Origin: Gammaproteobacteria bacterium | Lineage (GTDB): Bacteria > Pseudomonadota > Gammaproteobacteria > Pseudomonadales > Halieaceae | Length of the DNA stretch: 64,000 nucleotides | Assembly (NCBI GenBank): GCA_030433415.1 | Contig: JAUIMF010000004.1 | Location: 1 to 64,000, forward strand | Direction of reading: 5' to 3' | Shown: positions 50,279-59,296 of the stretch, one piece after another | How positions within the stretch are numbered: position 1 is the stretch's first letter | Layout: every line of letters begins with the position of its first letter | The notes under the pieces: generated by a model | The model's input: the letters and a program-made list of their open reading frames with translations, nothing else | What the model was told of the DNA's origin: nothing | Database searches by the model: none | Program-made: the position numbers and the translations under genes

Positions 50279-52600
50279 ATGAACCCTCGCAATCGCACCA
50301 CAATCAGTCAATGGCTCCAGCGTCCCCTGACTACCGCTGTAGCCGCGGTTATCGCCGGCTCAAGTTTAAACGCCATGGCGCAGGAACAACCTCGCCGCGG
50401 CTCCGCGTCGGCCCTGCTTGAAGAGGTCGTCGTGACAGCGCGTAAGCGTGAGGAAGGCGCCCAGGACGTTCCCCTGTCCGTGAGCGCCTACAGCGAAGAC
50501 CAGCTCGACGCCCTCAAAGTTCGCAACCTGACCGATCTCGCCGTCGGCATGCCCAGTGTCGTACTCGACGAAATTGGCACGTCTCGCGGCTATGCAAACT
50601 TCTCAATCCGAGGCATCGGCATCAACAGTTCCATTCCTTCGATCGACCCCGCCGTTGGTGTGGTGATAGATGGCGTCTACCTTGGCACCAACTCGGGCAT
50701 CGTGTTTGACAACTTTGACATCCAGAGCATCGAAGTGCTTCGCGGCCCCCAAGGCACGCTGTTTGGGCGAAACGTGACGGGTGGCGCTGTACTGATCAAC
50801 ACCAAGGTACCCACGGAAGAGTTTGAGTTCGACGCCCGGGTCAGCTACGAATTCCCGGAGGACGGCGGTGCAAGCACGATCCTTCAGGGGTCGGTGAGTG
50901 GCGGCCTGACCGATACGCTGTCGGCAAAGCTGGCGGTGTATTACAACGATGACGAGGGTGCTCTGGTCAACGAGTTTGATGACCGTGATCATGGCGCCTA
51001 CGAGCAGACGATCATTCGCCCGGTGATTGCCTGGCGTCCGACGGACACGCTTGAAATCATCGCACGCTATGAATACCAGGACATCGAGAACGATGGTCCT
51101 TCAGCCCAGTCCCACATCAATGGCAGCGGCAATCCCGGCAGCCCCTACAACGCGGATCGTGACAGCTTTGACTTCAATATCGATGAACCGGGTTACGGCA
51201 AGCTCGAGATCGACAGCTTCAACCTCACAGTCAACTGGGACGTCGCCAACGGCACCATCACCAATATCTTCGCGACGCGGGAACAAGAGAACCAGACCCT
51301 CGCAGATATCGATGCCCAGCCGATCTGGATTTTCCACTCCGACACAGATTCGAGCTATGAGCAGTGGTCGAACGAACTGCGATACAACGGCCTGTTCATG
51401 GATGACCGGCTTAACCTCACCACCGGCGTCTACATGTTTGAAAGTGAATTGGCCTACGACGAAAACCGCCGCCTGTTCGGTGTTCTCACCGGCGCAGGTG
51501 TACCGGCGCTCAGCCAGGAAGGCGGTGGTTATCTGGATGTAGAAAGCATGGGTGTATTCGCATCGGTGGACTACGACCTGTCGGACCGCCTGACCCTGTC
51601 TGCCGGTGTCCGCTGGACCAAAGAAGAAAAGGATGCCCGCACGACCAACCTGCCGATCAACAACGCGCCATGCTACATCGGTAGCCCCAATGGTCCGTCC
51701 TATGCACCGGCAACCACCGAGTGTGCCGCGGACTTCGTTGACAGCGAAAGCTGGTCCTTTGTTTCGCCCAAACTTGGCTTCATGTACGAACTGACCGACA
51801 GCTCCCGCGTGTACGGTAGCGTCACGCAGGGGTATCGCTCCGGTGGCTACAACCTGCGAAATACCGAAGTACCCACGGGATTTGCGCCAGACGGCACGGC
51901 GATCTACGAGTTTGGCCCCGGACCCTTTGACGAGGAAGAGGTTACGTCGTGGGAAGTCGGTTACAAATCCGAATGGTCTCGCGGCCAACTGAATGTGTCA
52001 GCCTATTTCACCGAAATCGCAGATCAGCAACGTGAAGTGAACCTGCCGAGCGCCGTATCGGGCGTACTGCAGCTGATTCAGAACACGGCAGACACCGACA
52101 TCATGGGCCTGGAGGTAGACGGCACCTTTGCCCTTACCGACAACCTGACCATCCTCGCGTCCCTGGGCGTGATCGACGCGGAGTACACCAGTGTTCGTTT
52201 TGATCTGAACGGTGACGGCGTCGTCGATGGAGCTGACAAGTCGCTGGAGCTGCCCCGGGCACCAGAACTGACTTACAGCATTTCGGCGGTCTACGATATG
52301 GAGATCGGTGACCTGGGCTACCTGTCATCCCGTATCAGCTACGGTTATCGCGATGAAACCTTCTACACCGATAACAATCTGGGCTTCATTCTCGAGCAGG
52401 AGATGCTGGACATCTATCTGGACTTCTACACCGCCGGTGGCAACTGGACGCTGTCCATGTATGGCCGCAACCTGCTGGATACGGTACGCCACGGCGGTGA
52501 TACGCAGCTCGGTAATATCGGTCCCTTGCCTGTCAACGGAACCTTCTCTCCGCTGGGCACTCCGGCAACGCTGGGCTTCGAAGCTCGCTACAGCTTCTAA
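50279..52600 (+). CDS. TonB-dependent outer membrane receptor (2 of 3)
   Basis: A 773-residue receptor: signal peptide (cleavage near AMAQE, about residue 35), TonB box LLEEVVVTARKREE, plug with DVPLSVSAYSEDQL, NFSIRGIGINSS and SIEVLRGPQGTLFGRNVTGGAV, then a beta-barrel ending FEARYSF with the C-terminal Phe needed for outer-membrane assembly. The loop at about residue 460 holds two cysteines (APCYIGS and TECAAD) that could form a surface disulfide. Substrate unknown. A strong terminator follows. Confidence 0.93.
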   Translation: MNPRNRTTISQWLQRPLTTAVAAVIAGSSLNAMAQEQPRRGSASALLEEVVVTARKREEGAQDVPLSVSAYSEDQLDALKVRNLTDLAVGMPSVVLDEIGTSRGYANFSIRGIGINSSIPSIDPAVGVVIDGVYLGTNSGIVFDNFDIQSIEVLRGPQGTLFGRNVTGGAVLINTKVPTEEFEFDARVSYEFPEDGGASTILQGSVSGGLTDTLSAKLAVYYNDDEGALVNEFDDRDHGAYEQTIIRPVIAWRPTDTLEIIARYEYQDIENDGPSAQSHINGSGNPGSPYNADRDSFDFNIDEPGYGKLEIDSFNLTVNWDVANGTITNIFATREQENQTLADIDAQPIWIFHSDTDSSYEQWSNELRYNGLFMDDRLNLTTGVYMFESELAYDENRRLFGVLTGAGVPALSQEGGGYLDVESMGVFASVDYDLSDRLTLSAGVRWTKEEKDARTTNLPINNAPCYIGSPNGPSYAPATTECAADFVDSESWSFVSPKLGFMYELTDSSRVYGSVTQGYRSGGYNLRNTEVPTGFAPDGTAIYEFGPGPFDEEEVTSWEVGYKSEWSRGQLNVSAYFTEIADQQREVNLPSAVSGVLQLIQNTADTDIMGLEVDGTFALTDNLTILASLGVIDAEYTSVRFDLNGDGVVDGADKSLELPRAPELTYSISAVYDMEIGDLGYLSSRISYGYRDETFYTDNNLGFILEQEMLDIYLDFYTAGGNWTLSMYGRNLLDTVRHGGDTQLGNIGPLPVNGTFSPLGTPATLGFEARYSF

Positions 52601-52621
52601 GCGAGCTTAACGGCGGAACAA

Positions 52622-52654
52622 AGCCCGCGGCGCGCAAGCTCCGCGGGCTTTTTT
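52622..52654 (+). terminator. Rho-independent terminator of the second TonB receptor gene
   Basis: A 9-bp GC-rich stem (AGCCCGCGG 52622-52630 with CCGCGGGCT 52641-52649) and six T residues ending at 52654. It lies 14 bp before the convergent third receptor gene ends. Confidence 0.92.
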
Positions 52655-52668
52655 ATGACGCATTGACT

Positions 52669-54978
52669 TCAGAACTCATACCGCGCACTGATGCCATAGG
52701 ACATCGGCGAGGAACGGAAGGTGTTGTAGCCGATAAACCCGAAGCCCGATACCGCGAAATCCTCATCGAGCAGGTTCCGTCCAAACAATGAGATCTCAAC
52801 ACCCGCAATCGGTGGACGAAGTGTCCAGTCCGCCGACAGCGTTGTGTAGCCCGACTGCCTCCGGTCATCTCGCCCTTCGGCATCCAGGTAAAACTCACTG
52901 CGGTATTTGGCGGCGATGCGCAGTTCACTCCCCACGTCGCCCAGCGTCCAGGCGTAGGTGGCCGCCAGCGTGGCCGACTCGTCTGAAGCAAACGGGAGCG
53001 GATTACCGTCGAACAGGTCAGCGTTGCCCAGACGGTCGCTCGATTGCTCTATTTCAGTATCGAGCAGCGTAAAACCACCCTCGATGCGCAGGCTCGCAGT
53101 AGGACGCCAAGTGAGCGAGGCTTCCAAACCGGCACTGCTGGCCTCGTCCAGATTCGACAGGGAGTTGGACACAATGCTCGATCCATCGGGCAAGACAAAA
53201 TTGACGAAGATCCGCGCCTGGGGAGCGTCGTATTCCTGGTAGAACGCGGCGACCGCATAGCTGAGCTGCTCACTGGGGCTGGCTTTGTAGCCAATTTCAA
53301 AGGCCGTCACGGTCTCTTTGTCGAACAAGCCCTCGTCAGCGTAGTGCAAGACATTGTTGGCGACCTCGCCATTAAATCCGCCGGACTTGAAGCCCTGGGC
53401 CAGGGACGCGTAGGCCGCGCCGCTCGTCGTGAAGTACTGCAGCGCCAGATCGCCACTGAAGGTCGTATCGCTGAGGGTGTTTGCGCCGATGGCACCGCCG
53501 ACACCATCGCGATTGTTCAGAGCCTGCACCCCGTCGGCGAAGATGTGTACCCCAGACCCCTCGCCTTCAATCCGCTCATCGGTCAGGCGGCCCCCCACGG
53601 TCAGGCCGAAACGCCCGGGAAGATCAATTTCGTTACGGGTGAACAGCGCGATCGCACGGCGCTGCTGTTCGATGTCAGTCACAAGGGTGCTGGCCGGGGT
53701 ATCTGATGCCGGGTCTGGGCCGGCCCGCCCTGGCGCGCCGACGTAGGGACAGGTACCGAGCAGCGTGCCCAGGTCCAGTTCTCCGCACCAGATGGTGTAC
53801 ACCTGGTCAAAGTCGTCGTAACTGAGCGACAGCCCCAGCAACGACTGACCCCACGACATGGATCGTTGTGCCCTGAACTCCTGGCTCAACTGCAGGTAGT
53901 CGCGATCATAGGACAGGTTGGCATTGAAGTTTGCGTTGCCAAACGGTGCCGGTGTGCCGTCGAAATCAAAGCCGTACTGCTGGTTGTAGCCTTCCACCGC
54001 AGTAACCGAGGTCAGGTTCCAGCCGAGTAGCTCGCTCACCCATTCGACCGAGGCCCCATAGAATTCGTTGTCGGTGTCCTGCCGACCATCGCCCGCGACG
54101 GAAATCTCGAAATCATCCACATCAATCGCATCATTGCGCGGACTCGTATTGACGCCGTTGTCCTCTTCGTAATGAGCGCGAAAATAGACCGATCCGCCAT
54201 CACTGAGCTGCGATGCCAGCGCCGCCCGCAAGCCGAACTCTTCGCGACGACCCGCCGCCGATGCAGGTGCGGGGGCATCAGCGGTTTGCACATTGTCCAG
54301 CACCGGATCTTCACGCAGTGCACGCGCCGCCAGGCGAACATGCGTGCTGTCACTCACCGCGCCACCAACGGCCGCGCGAAGATCTACGCGATTAAAGCGG
54401 GCATAGCTCGCGTCGAGATAGCTGGTCTGATCCGCGCCCGGTCGCGCACTGATAAAGTTAATCGCGCCCGAAGACGCGTTACGCCCATACAACGTTCCCT
54501 GCGGCCCCTTGAGCACCTCGACGCGCTCCAGATCGTAGAGCAGGCCGCTCGTTTGCACGTTGGTCGCGAGGAATACCCCGTCGGCGTACACCGCCGCCGC
54601 CCCCGGGGTGAGCGCCTGATGATCAACCGCGCCAATGCCACGAATCTGAAACGCCACCTGACTGCCATTGGCGACCGCCGCCTGCACACCGTTGAGGTAT
54701 TCCGTGATGTCTTCGGCACTGTTCAGCGCCGCACTGGCGGCAATATCGTCCAGCGAAAGCACCTGCAGCGACATCGGCACATCCACCGGTGCCTGGGACC
54801 GATGCGACGCCGTCACCACCACCTGCTCCATCACCGGTGAATCTGCAACCCCCCACTGGGCCGCCGTCACCAACAAACCACAGAGCGCCGCAGCACCCCT
54901 TCGATGCGAACGGCGAAGCTCGACACACCTAAAATCCGCATAACACGGCGCCTGCTCAGCACCTCTGGGCATCGTCAT
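52669..54978 (-). CDS. TonB-dependent outer membrane receptor (3 of 3)
   Basis: A 769-residue receptor when started at the ATG at 54978. A hydrophobic signal segment (AALCGLLVTAAQWGVADS) is followed by the TonB box MEQVVVTASHR, plug motifs DVPMSLQVLSLDDI, AFQIRGIGAVDHQ and LERVEVLKGPQGTLYGRNASSGAI, and a barrel ending ISARYEF. The extracellular loops contain one cysteine pair (WCGELDLGTLLGTC). It is convergent with the second receptor. An upstream in-frame ATG at 55050 gives an atypical start and was not used. Confidence 0.92.
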   Translation of the reverse strand: MTMPRGAEQAPCYADFRCVELRRSHRRGAAALCGLLVTAAQWGVADSPVMEQVVVTASHRSQAPVDVPMSLQVLSLDDIAASAALNSAEDITEYLNGVQAAVANGSQVAFQIRGIGAVDHQALTPGAAAVYADGVFLATNVQTSGLLYDLERVEVLKGPQGTLYGRNASSGAINFISARPGADQTSYLDASYARFNRVDLRAAVGGAVSDSTHVRLAARALREDPVLDNVQTADAPAPASAAGRREEFGLRAALASQLSDGGSVYFRAHYEEDNGVNTSPRNDAIDVDDFEISVAGDGRQDTDNEFYGASVEWVSELLGWNLTSVTAVEGYNQQYGFDFDGTPAPFGNANFNANLSYDRDYLQLSQEFRAQRSMSWGQSLLGLSLSYDDFDQVYTIWCGELDLGTLLGTCPYVGAPGRAGPDPASDTPASTLVTDIEQQRRAIALFTRNEIDLPGRFGLTVGGRLTDERIEGEGSGVHIFADGVQALNNRDGVGGAIGANTLSDTTFSGDLALQYFTTSGAAYASLAQGFKSGGFNGEVANNVLHYADEGLFDKETVTAFEIGYKASPSEQLSYAVAAFYQEYDAPQARIFVNFVLPDGSSIVSNSLSNLDEASSAGLEASLTWRPTASLRIEGGFTLLDTEIEQSSDRLGNADLFDGNPLPFASDESATLAATYAWTLGDVGSELRIAAKYRSEFYLDAEGRDDRRQSGYTTLSADWTLRPPIAGVEISLFGRNLLDEDFAVSGFGFIGYNTFRSSPMSYGISARYEF

Positions 54979-55140
54979 AAAATTCGATCCGATAAACGTA
55001 ATGAGAGACCGGGCCCGTGCAACTCCGCCTGCTCGGCAGGTCGTTGGCAACCGATCTACTTGTTAACCATAGAACGCATGTAAGGTTAACATGTCTTGCG
55101 CGCCGTGGGATCCCCCATCAGCGCATAGTGCCCCGAATCC

Positions 55141-55213
55141 GGCACAGGCGACGATGCTCCCGCCGCTCGCTGGGAGGGGGGACGCTCGCTATGGGAGCAT
55201 CGCCACCTGTGCC
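55141..55213. repeat. Family A inverted-repeat element, copy A4
   Basis: Arms 55141-55161 and 55193-55213 (21 bp, 19 paired) enclose a 31-bp loop (55162-55192) with the core CGCTCGCTGGGAGGGGGGAC and GCTCGCTA. The core matches A1 and, on the other strand, A2, A3 and A5; the arms do not. It lies in the 681-bp gap between the third receptor and dinG. Confidence 0.92.
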
Positions 55214-55263
55214 TTACGCGATGCGAGCGTCAGAAGTCCAGCGCCCGAAACGCGGCGACAGAC

Positions 55264-55393
55264 ACCACCGCCAGACCCGCCACAACGGGAGCACAACGCG
55301 CCCCCGCCCCAACCGTCGACCGCACCACCGCCAGCACCCCACAACGGAAGCACAACTCGCCCCCGCCCCACACGTCGGCAGCACCACCGCCAG
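55264..55393. repeat. 59-60-bp tandem repeat, two copies plus a partial third
   Basis: Units begin ACCACCGCCA at 55264, 55324 and 55383 (periods 60 and 59). The first two units are about 85% alike, sharing CACAACGG, AGCACAAC and CGCCCCCGCCCCA. The partial third unit runs directly into the left arm of element A5. Frames open across it are repeat-derived. Confidence 0.85.
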
Positions 55394-55479
55394 GCCCCGG
55401 ACCACCTGCGTCGTATCGCGAAGTGCAGCGTCCCCCCTCCCAGCGAAACGGAGCGATGCGACGCAGGTGGTCCGGGGCC
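55393..55479. repeat. Family A inverted-repeat element, copy A5
   Basis: Arms 55393-55419 and 55453-55479 (27 bp, 26 paired) enclose a 33-bp loop (55420-55452) with the core on the minus strand; plus-strand reading GCGTCCCCCCTCCCAGCGAA. Its right arm contains the start of the 34-bp tandem array that follows. Confidence 0.94.
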
Positions 55480-55665
55480 GGAGATGTGGCACCAACGCAG
55501 GTGGTGCGGGGCCGGAGATGTGGCACCAACGCAGGTGTTCCGGGGCCGGAGACGTGGCACCAACGCAGGTGGTCCGGGGCCGGAGACGTGGCACTAACGC
55601 AAGTGGTCCGGGACCGGAGTCGCGGCACCAGCGGCTGTGGTCAGGGGTCGGAGAAGTGGCTAGTC
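55462..55665. repeat. 34-bp tandem array, five clear units plus one decayed, entering the dinG 3' end
   Basis: Units of the form CGCAGGTGGTCCGGGGCCGG plus AGAYGTGGCACCAA begin at 55462, 55496, 55530, 55564, 55598 and 55632. Units 1-4 differ by one to three bases, unit 5 more, and unit 6 is decayed and contains the dinG stop codon (55660-55662). There are no spacers, so it is not a CRISPR array. Unit 1 begins inside the right arm of element A5. Confidence 0.93.
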
Positions 55666-57795
55666 AAACTGCCGCGTAAACGGCGGCAGAGAATCGAGAA
55701 TGGCCCGCCCGTAGCGCCGCGTCAGCACCCGTCGATCGAGCAATGTCACGCGCCCGGTGTCGGACTCAGTGCGCAGCAGGCGTCCGCTGGCCTGCACCAG
55801 CCGCAGTGCTGCATCCGGCACACTGATCTCCATAAAGGGATTGCGCCCCTGGGCCTCCAGCCACTCCGCCAGCGCTGAGTCCACGGGATCATCCGGCACC
55901 GAAAACGGCAGTTTGGCGATAAGTACATGGGCGCAGTACGCACCAGGCAGATCCACACCCTCGGCAAAGCTGGCCAGACCGAAAATCACGCTGCCCTGGC
56001 CCTCATCGATCGCCTCGCGATGACGGCGCAGGATCTCCTGCTTGCTGTAGTCATCCTGACGCAAGGTTCGCCGCTGCCACTCTCGCGGCAGGTCATCGAA
56101 GACATCGTTCATCTGACGTCGCGATGAGAACAGTACGAGAGAACCTTCCTGCTCATCCATCAGCTCGGGCAGCAGCGTCACCAGCTCCTGCGTATGTGCC
56201 TGGGCGTCGCTCGCCTCGCTCGTCATCGCCGGCACCCGCAGCGTCGCGCGGCGATAGTCAAAGGGGCTGGCCACCACCTTGAACGCACTGTCGGCGGGGA
56301 CTCCGGATCGGGCGCAGAAGCGATCAAAGCGACCCAGCGCCGTCATCGTCGCCGAAGTGAGAACCGCGCCGGCGGCCCGGGACCAGAGCTGCTCGCGCAG
56401 AATATCGGCGCCGAGAATGTGGCTGCAGTGAAAATCCACGGCGTCGGGTTCATCGTCGGGACGACGACGCAGCCACCGGGCCCGCGGCGGATCTTCGGCG
56501 GCCGCGCCCGCGGCAAAATCCCGCCACAGCGTCGTGATGCCCTCGGCGCGTACCAGCATGGCGCCCACCGCCATCTGCCAGGCTTCGATCTCGTCGCGCC
56601 GGGGCGCCAGGTCATCGTCCTCTGAGGCATCATCAAGACCACGGTCCAGCGTCGCGAGGCGACCCGTGAGGCGGGACCAGAGGCTGTCCAGGGTACGTGC
56701 GGCAATCGCCAGTTCCTCGGGTATCACACCCCCTTCAAAGCGGTGCTGTGTTCCCTCCTCGCTCAGATCCAGCAGCTGCGCCGCCTGTGCGCCTGCGCCA
56801 CCCAATGCCAGGCTGATCTCGTCGAACAGCGCCGGCAGGGGCTCCAGCACCGCCTCGAGACCATGGATCATCCCGAGCAGCGGGGCCCCTTTGGCCAGGG
56901 CACGCTGCGTTTCGCCGATCCAGCTAAGGGTGGACGACAGGCGGCAGAAGCTCGCGAAATGGTTCACCGCCTTGTCGGGCAGATGGTGACCCTCGTCAAA
57001 GATAAAAATGCTGTCCTCGGGCGGCGGCAGAATCGCGCCACCTCCCAGCGCCAGGTCTGACAACACGAGATCGTGATTGGTCACCACAATATCTGCGTCC
57101 TGCAAGCCATCGCGGGCACGATAGAAGCTGCAATTGCTGATGTTGGGACAGCGCCGACCCGTGCATTGCCCCTGGTCCGACGTCACGGGAAACCAGTCGT
57201 CATCGTCAATCGTCGCAGGCCAGGCGTCCCGATCCCCGTCCCAGTCGCCGCGCCCCAGGGCGTCGAGCATGGCGTGGTAGGTTTCCAGAGCCGTGCGTGG
57301 CAGGGCCGCTTCGACTTCATCGGGATACAGGCCGATGGTGTGCCCGTCCCCGGATTGCTGCGCCATCAGGCGGTCCAGCTGGCTCAGACACAGGTAGCGG
57401 CGACGCCCCTTCGCCAGAGAGTAGTCAAAATCCAGGCCGCTACCACTCTGGATGTCGGGCAGGTCTTTGTTGATCAGCTGTTCCTGCAACGCCACCGTGG
57501 CCGTGGCAATGACCAGCCGTTTACCGCGGGCACGGGCAAGGACAAGAGCAGGGATGACGTAGGCGATGGTTTTTCCCGTCCCCGTGCCGGCTTCGATCAC
57601 AGCCACCGGGGAACCGGGCTCGTCGTTCTCTGAGGACGAGTTGTCCAGGGACTGTGCGCCGATGCGGGCCAGGGTGTTGGCTACCTCTGCGATCATCTGG
57701 CGCTGACCCCAGCGCGGTACCAGGCCCCGGGCCTCGGTCATGTTGCTGTAGGCGTCGCGGATCGCGTCCTTGTCCGCGTCGGTAAGTGCAGTCAT
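55660..57795 (-). CDS. dinG: ATP-dependent DNA helicase DinG
   Basis: A 711-residue XPD-like superfamily 2 helicase that unwinds 5'-tailed DNA, R-loops and D-loops. Walker A is in IEAGTGTGKT, the DEAH-type box reads FDEGHH, and the four Fe-S cysteines are present: RRYLCLSQL then GQCTGRRCPNISNCSFY. Motif V/VI region ends with QASGRLLRTESDTGRV. Length matches E. coli DinG (716). Its start overlaps the upstream acyltransferase gene by four bases, and its stop lies in a decayed 34-bp repeat unit. Confidence 0.95.
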   Translation of the reverse strand: MTALTDADKDAIRDAYSNMTEARGLVPRWGQRQMIAEVANTLARIGAQSLDNSSSENDEPGSPVAVIEAGTGTGKTIAYVIPALVLARARGKRLVIATATVALQEQLINKDLPDIQSGSGLDFDYSLAKGRRRYLCLSQLDRLMAQQSGDGHTIGLYPDEVEAALPRTALETYHAMLDALGRGDWDGDRDAWPATIDDDDWFPVTSDQGQCTGRRCPNISNCSFYRARDGLQDADIVVTNHDLVLSDLALGGGAILPPPEDSIFIFDEGHHLPDKAVNHFASFCRLSSTLSWIGETQRALAKGAPLLGMIHGLEAVLEPLPALFDEISLALGGAGAQAAQLLDLSEEGTQHRFEGGVIPEELAIAARTLDSLWSRLTGRLATLDRGLDDASEDDDLAPRRDEIEAWQMAVGAMLVRAEGITTLWRDFAAGAAAEDPPRARWLRRRPDDEPDAVDFHCSHILGADILREQLWSRAAGAVLTSATMTALGRFDRFCARSGVPADSAFKVVASPFDYRRATLRVPAMTSEASDAQAHTQELVTLLPELMDEQEGSLVLFSSRRQMNDVFDDLPREWQRRTLRQDDYSKQEILRRHREAIDEGQGSVIFGLASFAEGVDLPGAYCAHVLIAKLPFSVPDDPVDSALAEWLEAQGRNPFMEISVPDAALRLVQASGRLLRTESDTGRVTLLDRRVLTRRYGRAILDSLPPFTRQFD

Positions 57796-58958
57796 GAGCC
57801 TCCGGGAGAGGCTTTCACAGCGAGCGCGCTGACCAGCGCATTGGCGTAACCAGCCAGGGCGTGAGGCCGTATTTCGGGATCCATCGCGGCGATGCGCGCA
57901 TCGAATGCTGTCTCACTACAGCTGCCTTCGTCGACGCTGATCCCCGAGAGGTCCGGCTCGCCGTGCAGCTGGCGATAGGCCCACACGTTGGTGCAATGCA
58001 GGCGATACCCCGACACAACCTGGCGGTCGATCTCGGCCGCGACTGCGTCAGCAGAGGCGAATTCCGGACCCAGGGGTTCGCCAAAGTGCACATGCACCCG
58101 CCCCTTGGCACCGGCAATACCCCGGCCGATTGAGGCGACATCTTCCTGGTCCGCCTTCTCATACTGGCCCGTTGTACTGCGCTCGTAGAGTTCACGGGCC
58201 TTCAGCGCATCACAGGGATCCAACTCATAGCTGATCGCCACGGGCACAATGCGCAGCCCCGCCATGTGTTCGCCAAACTCCTCCTGCGCCTTGTCGCGAC
58301 TCAGCGACAGCATCTTCACCACAGCCGGCTCCGTTCGGTCCAGACCGTCCTTGGCACGCCCCTCGCGCTGGGCGATCCATACGGGAACGTTGTCAACGGA
58401 CACGGAATGGCGGATGTACTGGGACAGCAGTCGCGACGCCGCCAACAGTTCCCGGGGGCCACTCACAGAGCGCTGCACGATAAAGCTCTTGTTCAGCCGC
58501 ATGAGATCCGCCACCCACTGCTCTGTCAGCAGGTTATCGCCGATGGCGATGCGCAGCGTATCGTGCCCGGCGCGGTGAAGCGCGTAGTTGGTGAACGCCG
58601 GGTCCATCGCAATGTCGCGGTGATTGCTGATAAACAGGTAGGCCCCCGTTCGATCGAGTCGCTCGAGGCCCGAGGTGGTAAAGCCCGCGGTACTCTGTTC
58701 GATCATGCGGTCCATATAGACCTTGATGCGTAGCTGCAGGTCCTGCACCGACTCGACCCCGTTGAGCTGCCGACGCAGATAGCCACGCAGAAGTGGGCGT
58801 AACAACCAGCCCAGCAGCGCCATGGAGTGCCCCAGACGTAACCTGCCGACCGCGTCCAGAAACTCGGTCCGGGCCAGCAGCCGCTCGATCGCAGGCCTGA
58901 CCTCATCGTCATTGAAGGGCCGTATGGCGGCGTAGGGATCGGACACGGTGGGCTCCAC
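57792..58958 (-). CDS. PlsC-type acyltransferase domain protein
   Basis: A 388-residue glycerolipid acyltransferase-like protein. The catalytic block FISNHRDIAMDPAF has His and Asp separated by five residues, not the four of the textbook HX4D motif; the NHRDxxxDP form is one I associate with a distinct branch of the family. QRSVSGPRELLA and VPVWIAQREGRAKDGLDRTEP match motifs II and III (acceptor binding). One N-terminal hydrophobic segment could anchor it. It probably acylates lysophosphatidate or a similar lipid. Coupled to dinG by a four-base overlap. Confidence 0.87.
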   Translation of the reverse strand: MEPTVSDPYAAIRPFNDDEVRPAIERLLARTEFLDAVGRLRLGHSMALLGWLLRPLLRGYLRRQLNGVESVQDLQLRIKVYMDRMIEQSTAGFTTSGLERLDRTGAYLFISNHRDIAMDPAFTNYALHRAGHDTLRIAIGDNLLTEQWVADLMRLNKSFIVQRSVSGPRELLAASRLLSQYIRHSVSVDNVPVWIAQREGRAKDGLDRTEPAVVKMLSLSRDKAQEEFGEHMAGLRIVPVAISYELDPCDALKARELYERSTTGQYEKADQEDVASIGRGIAGAKGRVHVHFGEPLGPEFASADAVAAEIDRQVVSGYRLHCTNVWAYRQLHGEPDLSGISVDEGSCSETAFDARIAAMDPEIRPHALAGYANALVSALAVKASPGGS

Positions 58959-59010
58959 GAAAAAAGCGCCCCACCTTAACCAAATTGCCCAACCGCGTCA
59001 TCCGGCAATA

Positions 59011-59039
59011 ACAGACAGACGCTCTTTTATTCTGTCTGT
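59011..59039 (+). other. Hairpin in the leader of the small membrane protein gene
   Basis: ACAGACAGA (59011-59019) and TCTGTCTGT (59031-59039) form a perfect 9-bp stem with an 11-nt loop containing TTTTAT. It ends just before the GAGGAA ribosome binding site of the gene at 59051, so it could influence translation, or be an operator. Confidence 0.55.
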
Positions 59040-59050
59040 GAGGAAACACC

Positions 59051-59275
59051 ATGGAACCGACAAGCGCCGTCCTGATGACCTACGGCCTGGCCACGCTGCT
59101 GGTGAGCTGGATTCTGCTCCTGATCGCCGCCTGGGATGAAGACTATGCCTGGGGCCTGTTTGCCGTATTCCTGCCCCCCGTCGCCTACCTGTACGGCCTG
59201 TTCCGTCTGGACCGCGCAGGCCAGAGCCTGCTGGTAGCCCTGGTGGGCTGGATCATGATCTACATGGCGTTCTAG
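59051..59275 (+). CDS. Small two-helix membrane protein of unknown function
   Basis: A 74-residue protein with a good GAGGAAACACC leader. Hydrophobic segments at about residues 8-27 and 32-50 are followed by FRLDRAGQSLLVALVGWIMIYM, a third segment. I recognise no named family. It is a single gene between divergent plsC-like and convergent phosphatase genes. Clear RBS and coding character make it credible. Confidence 0.75.
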   Translation: MEPTSAVLMTYGLATLLVSWILLLIAAWDEDYAWGLFAVFLPPVAYLYGLFRLDRAGQSLLVALVGWIMIYMAF

Positions 59276-59296
59276 TAACGCCTGCCGTGGATGCCC

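Noticed and set aside
55462-55665. Possible CRISPR array (regular 34-bp period)
   Set aside because: Units are directly adjacent with no unique spacers and there are no cas genes.
55091-55679. Several overlapping open frames on both strands rich in Pro, Arg, Gly and His
   Set aside because: They run through the 60-bp and 34-bp tandem repeats and elements A4/A5; long open frames are expected in GC-rich repeats and none has independent support.
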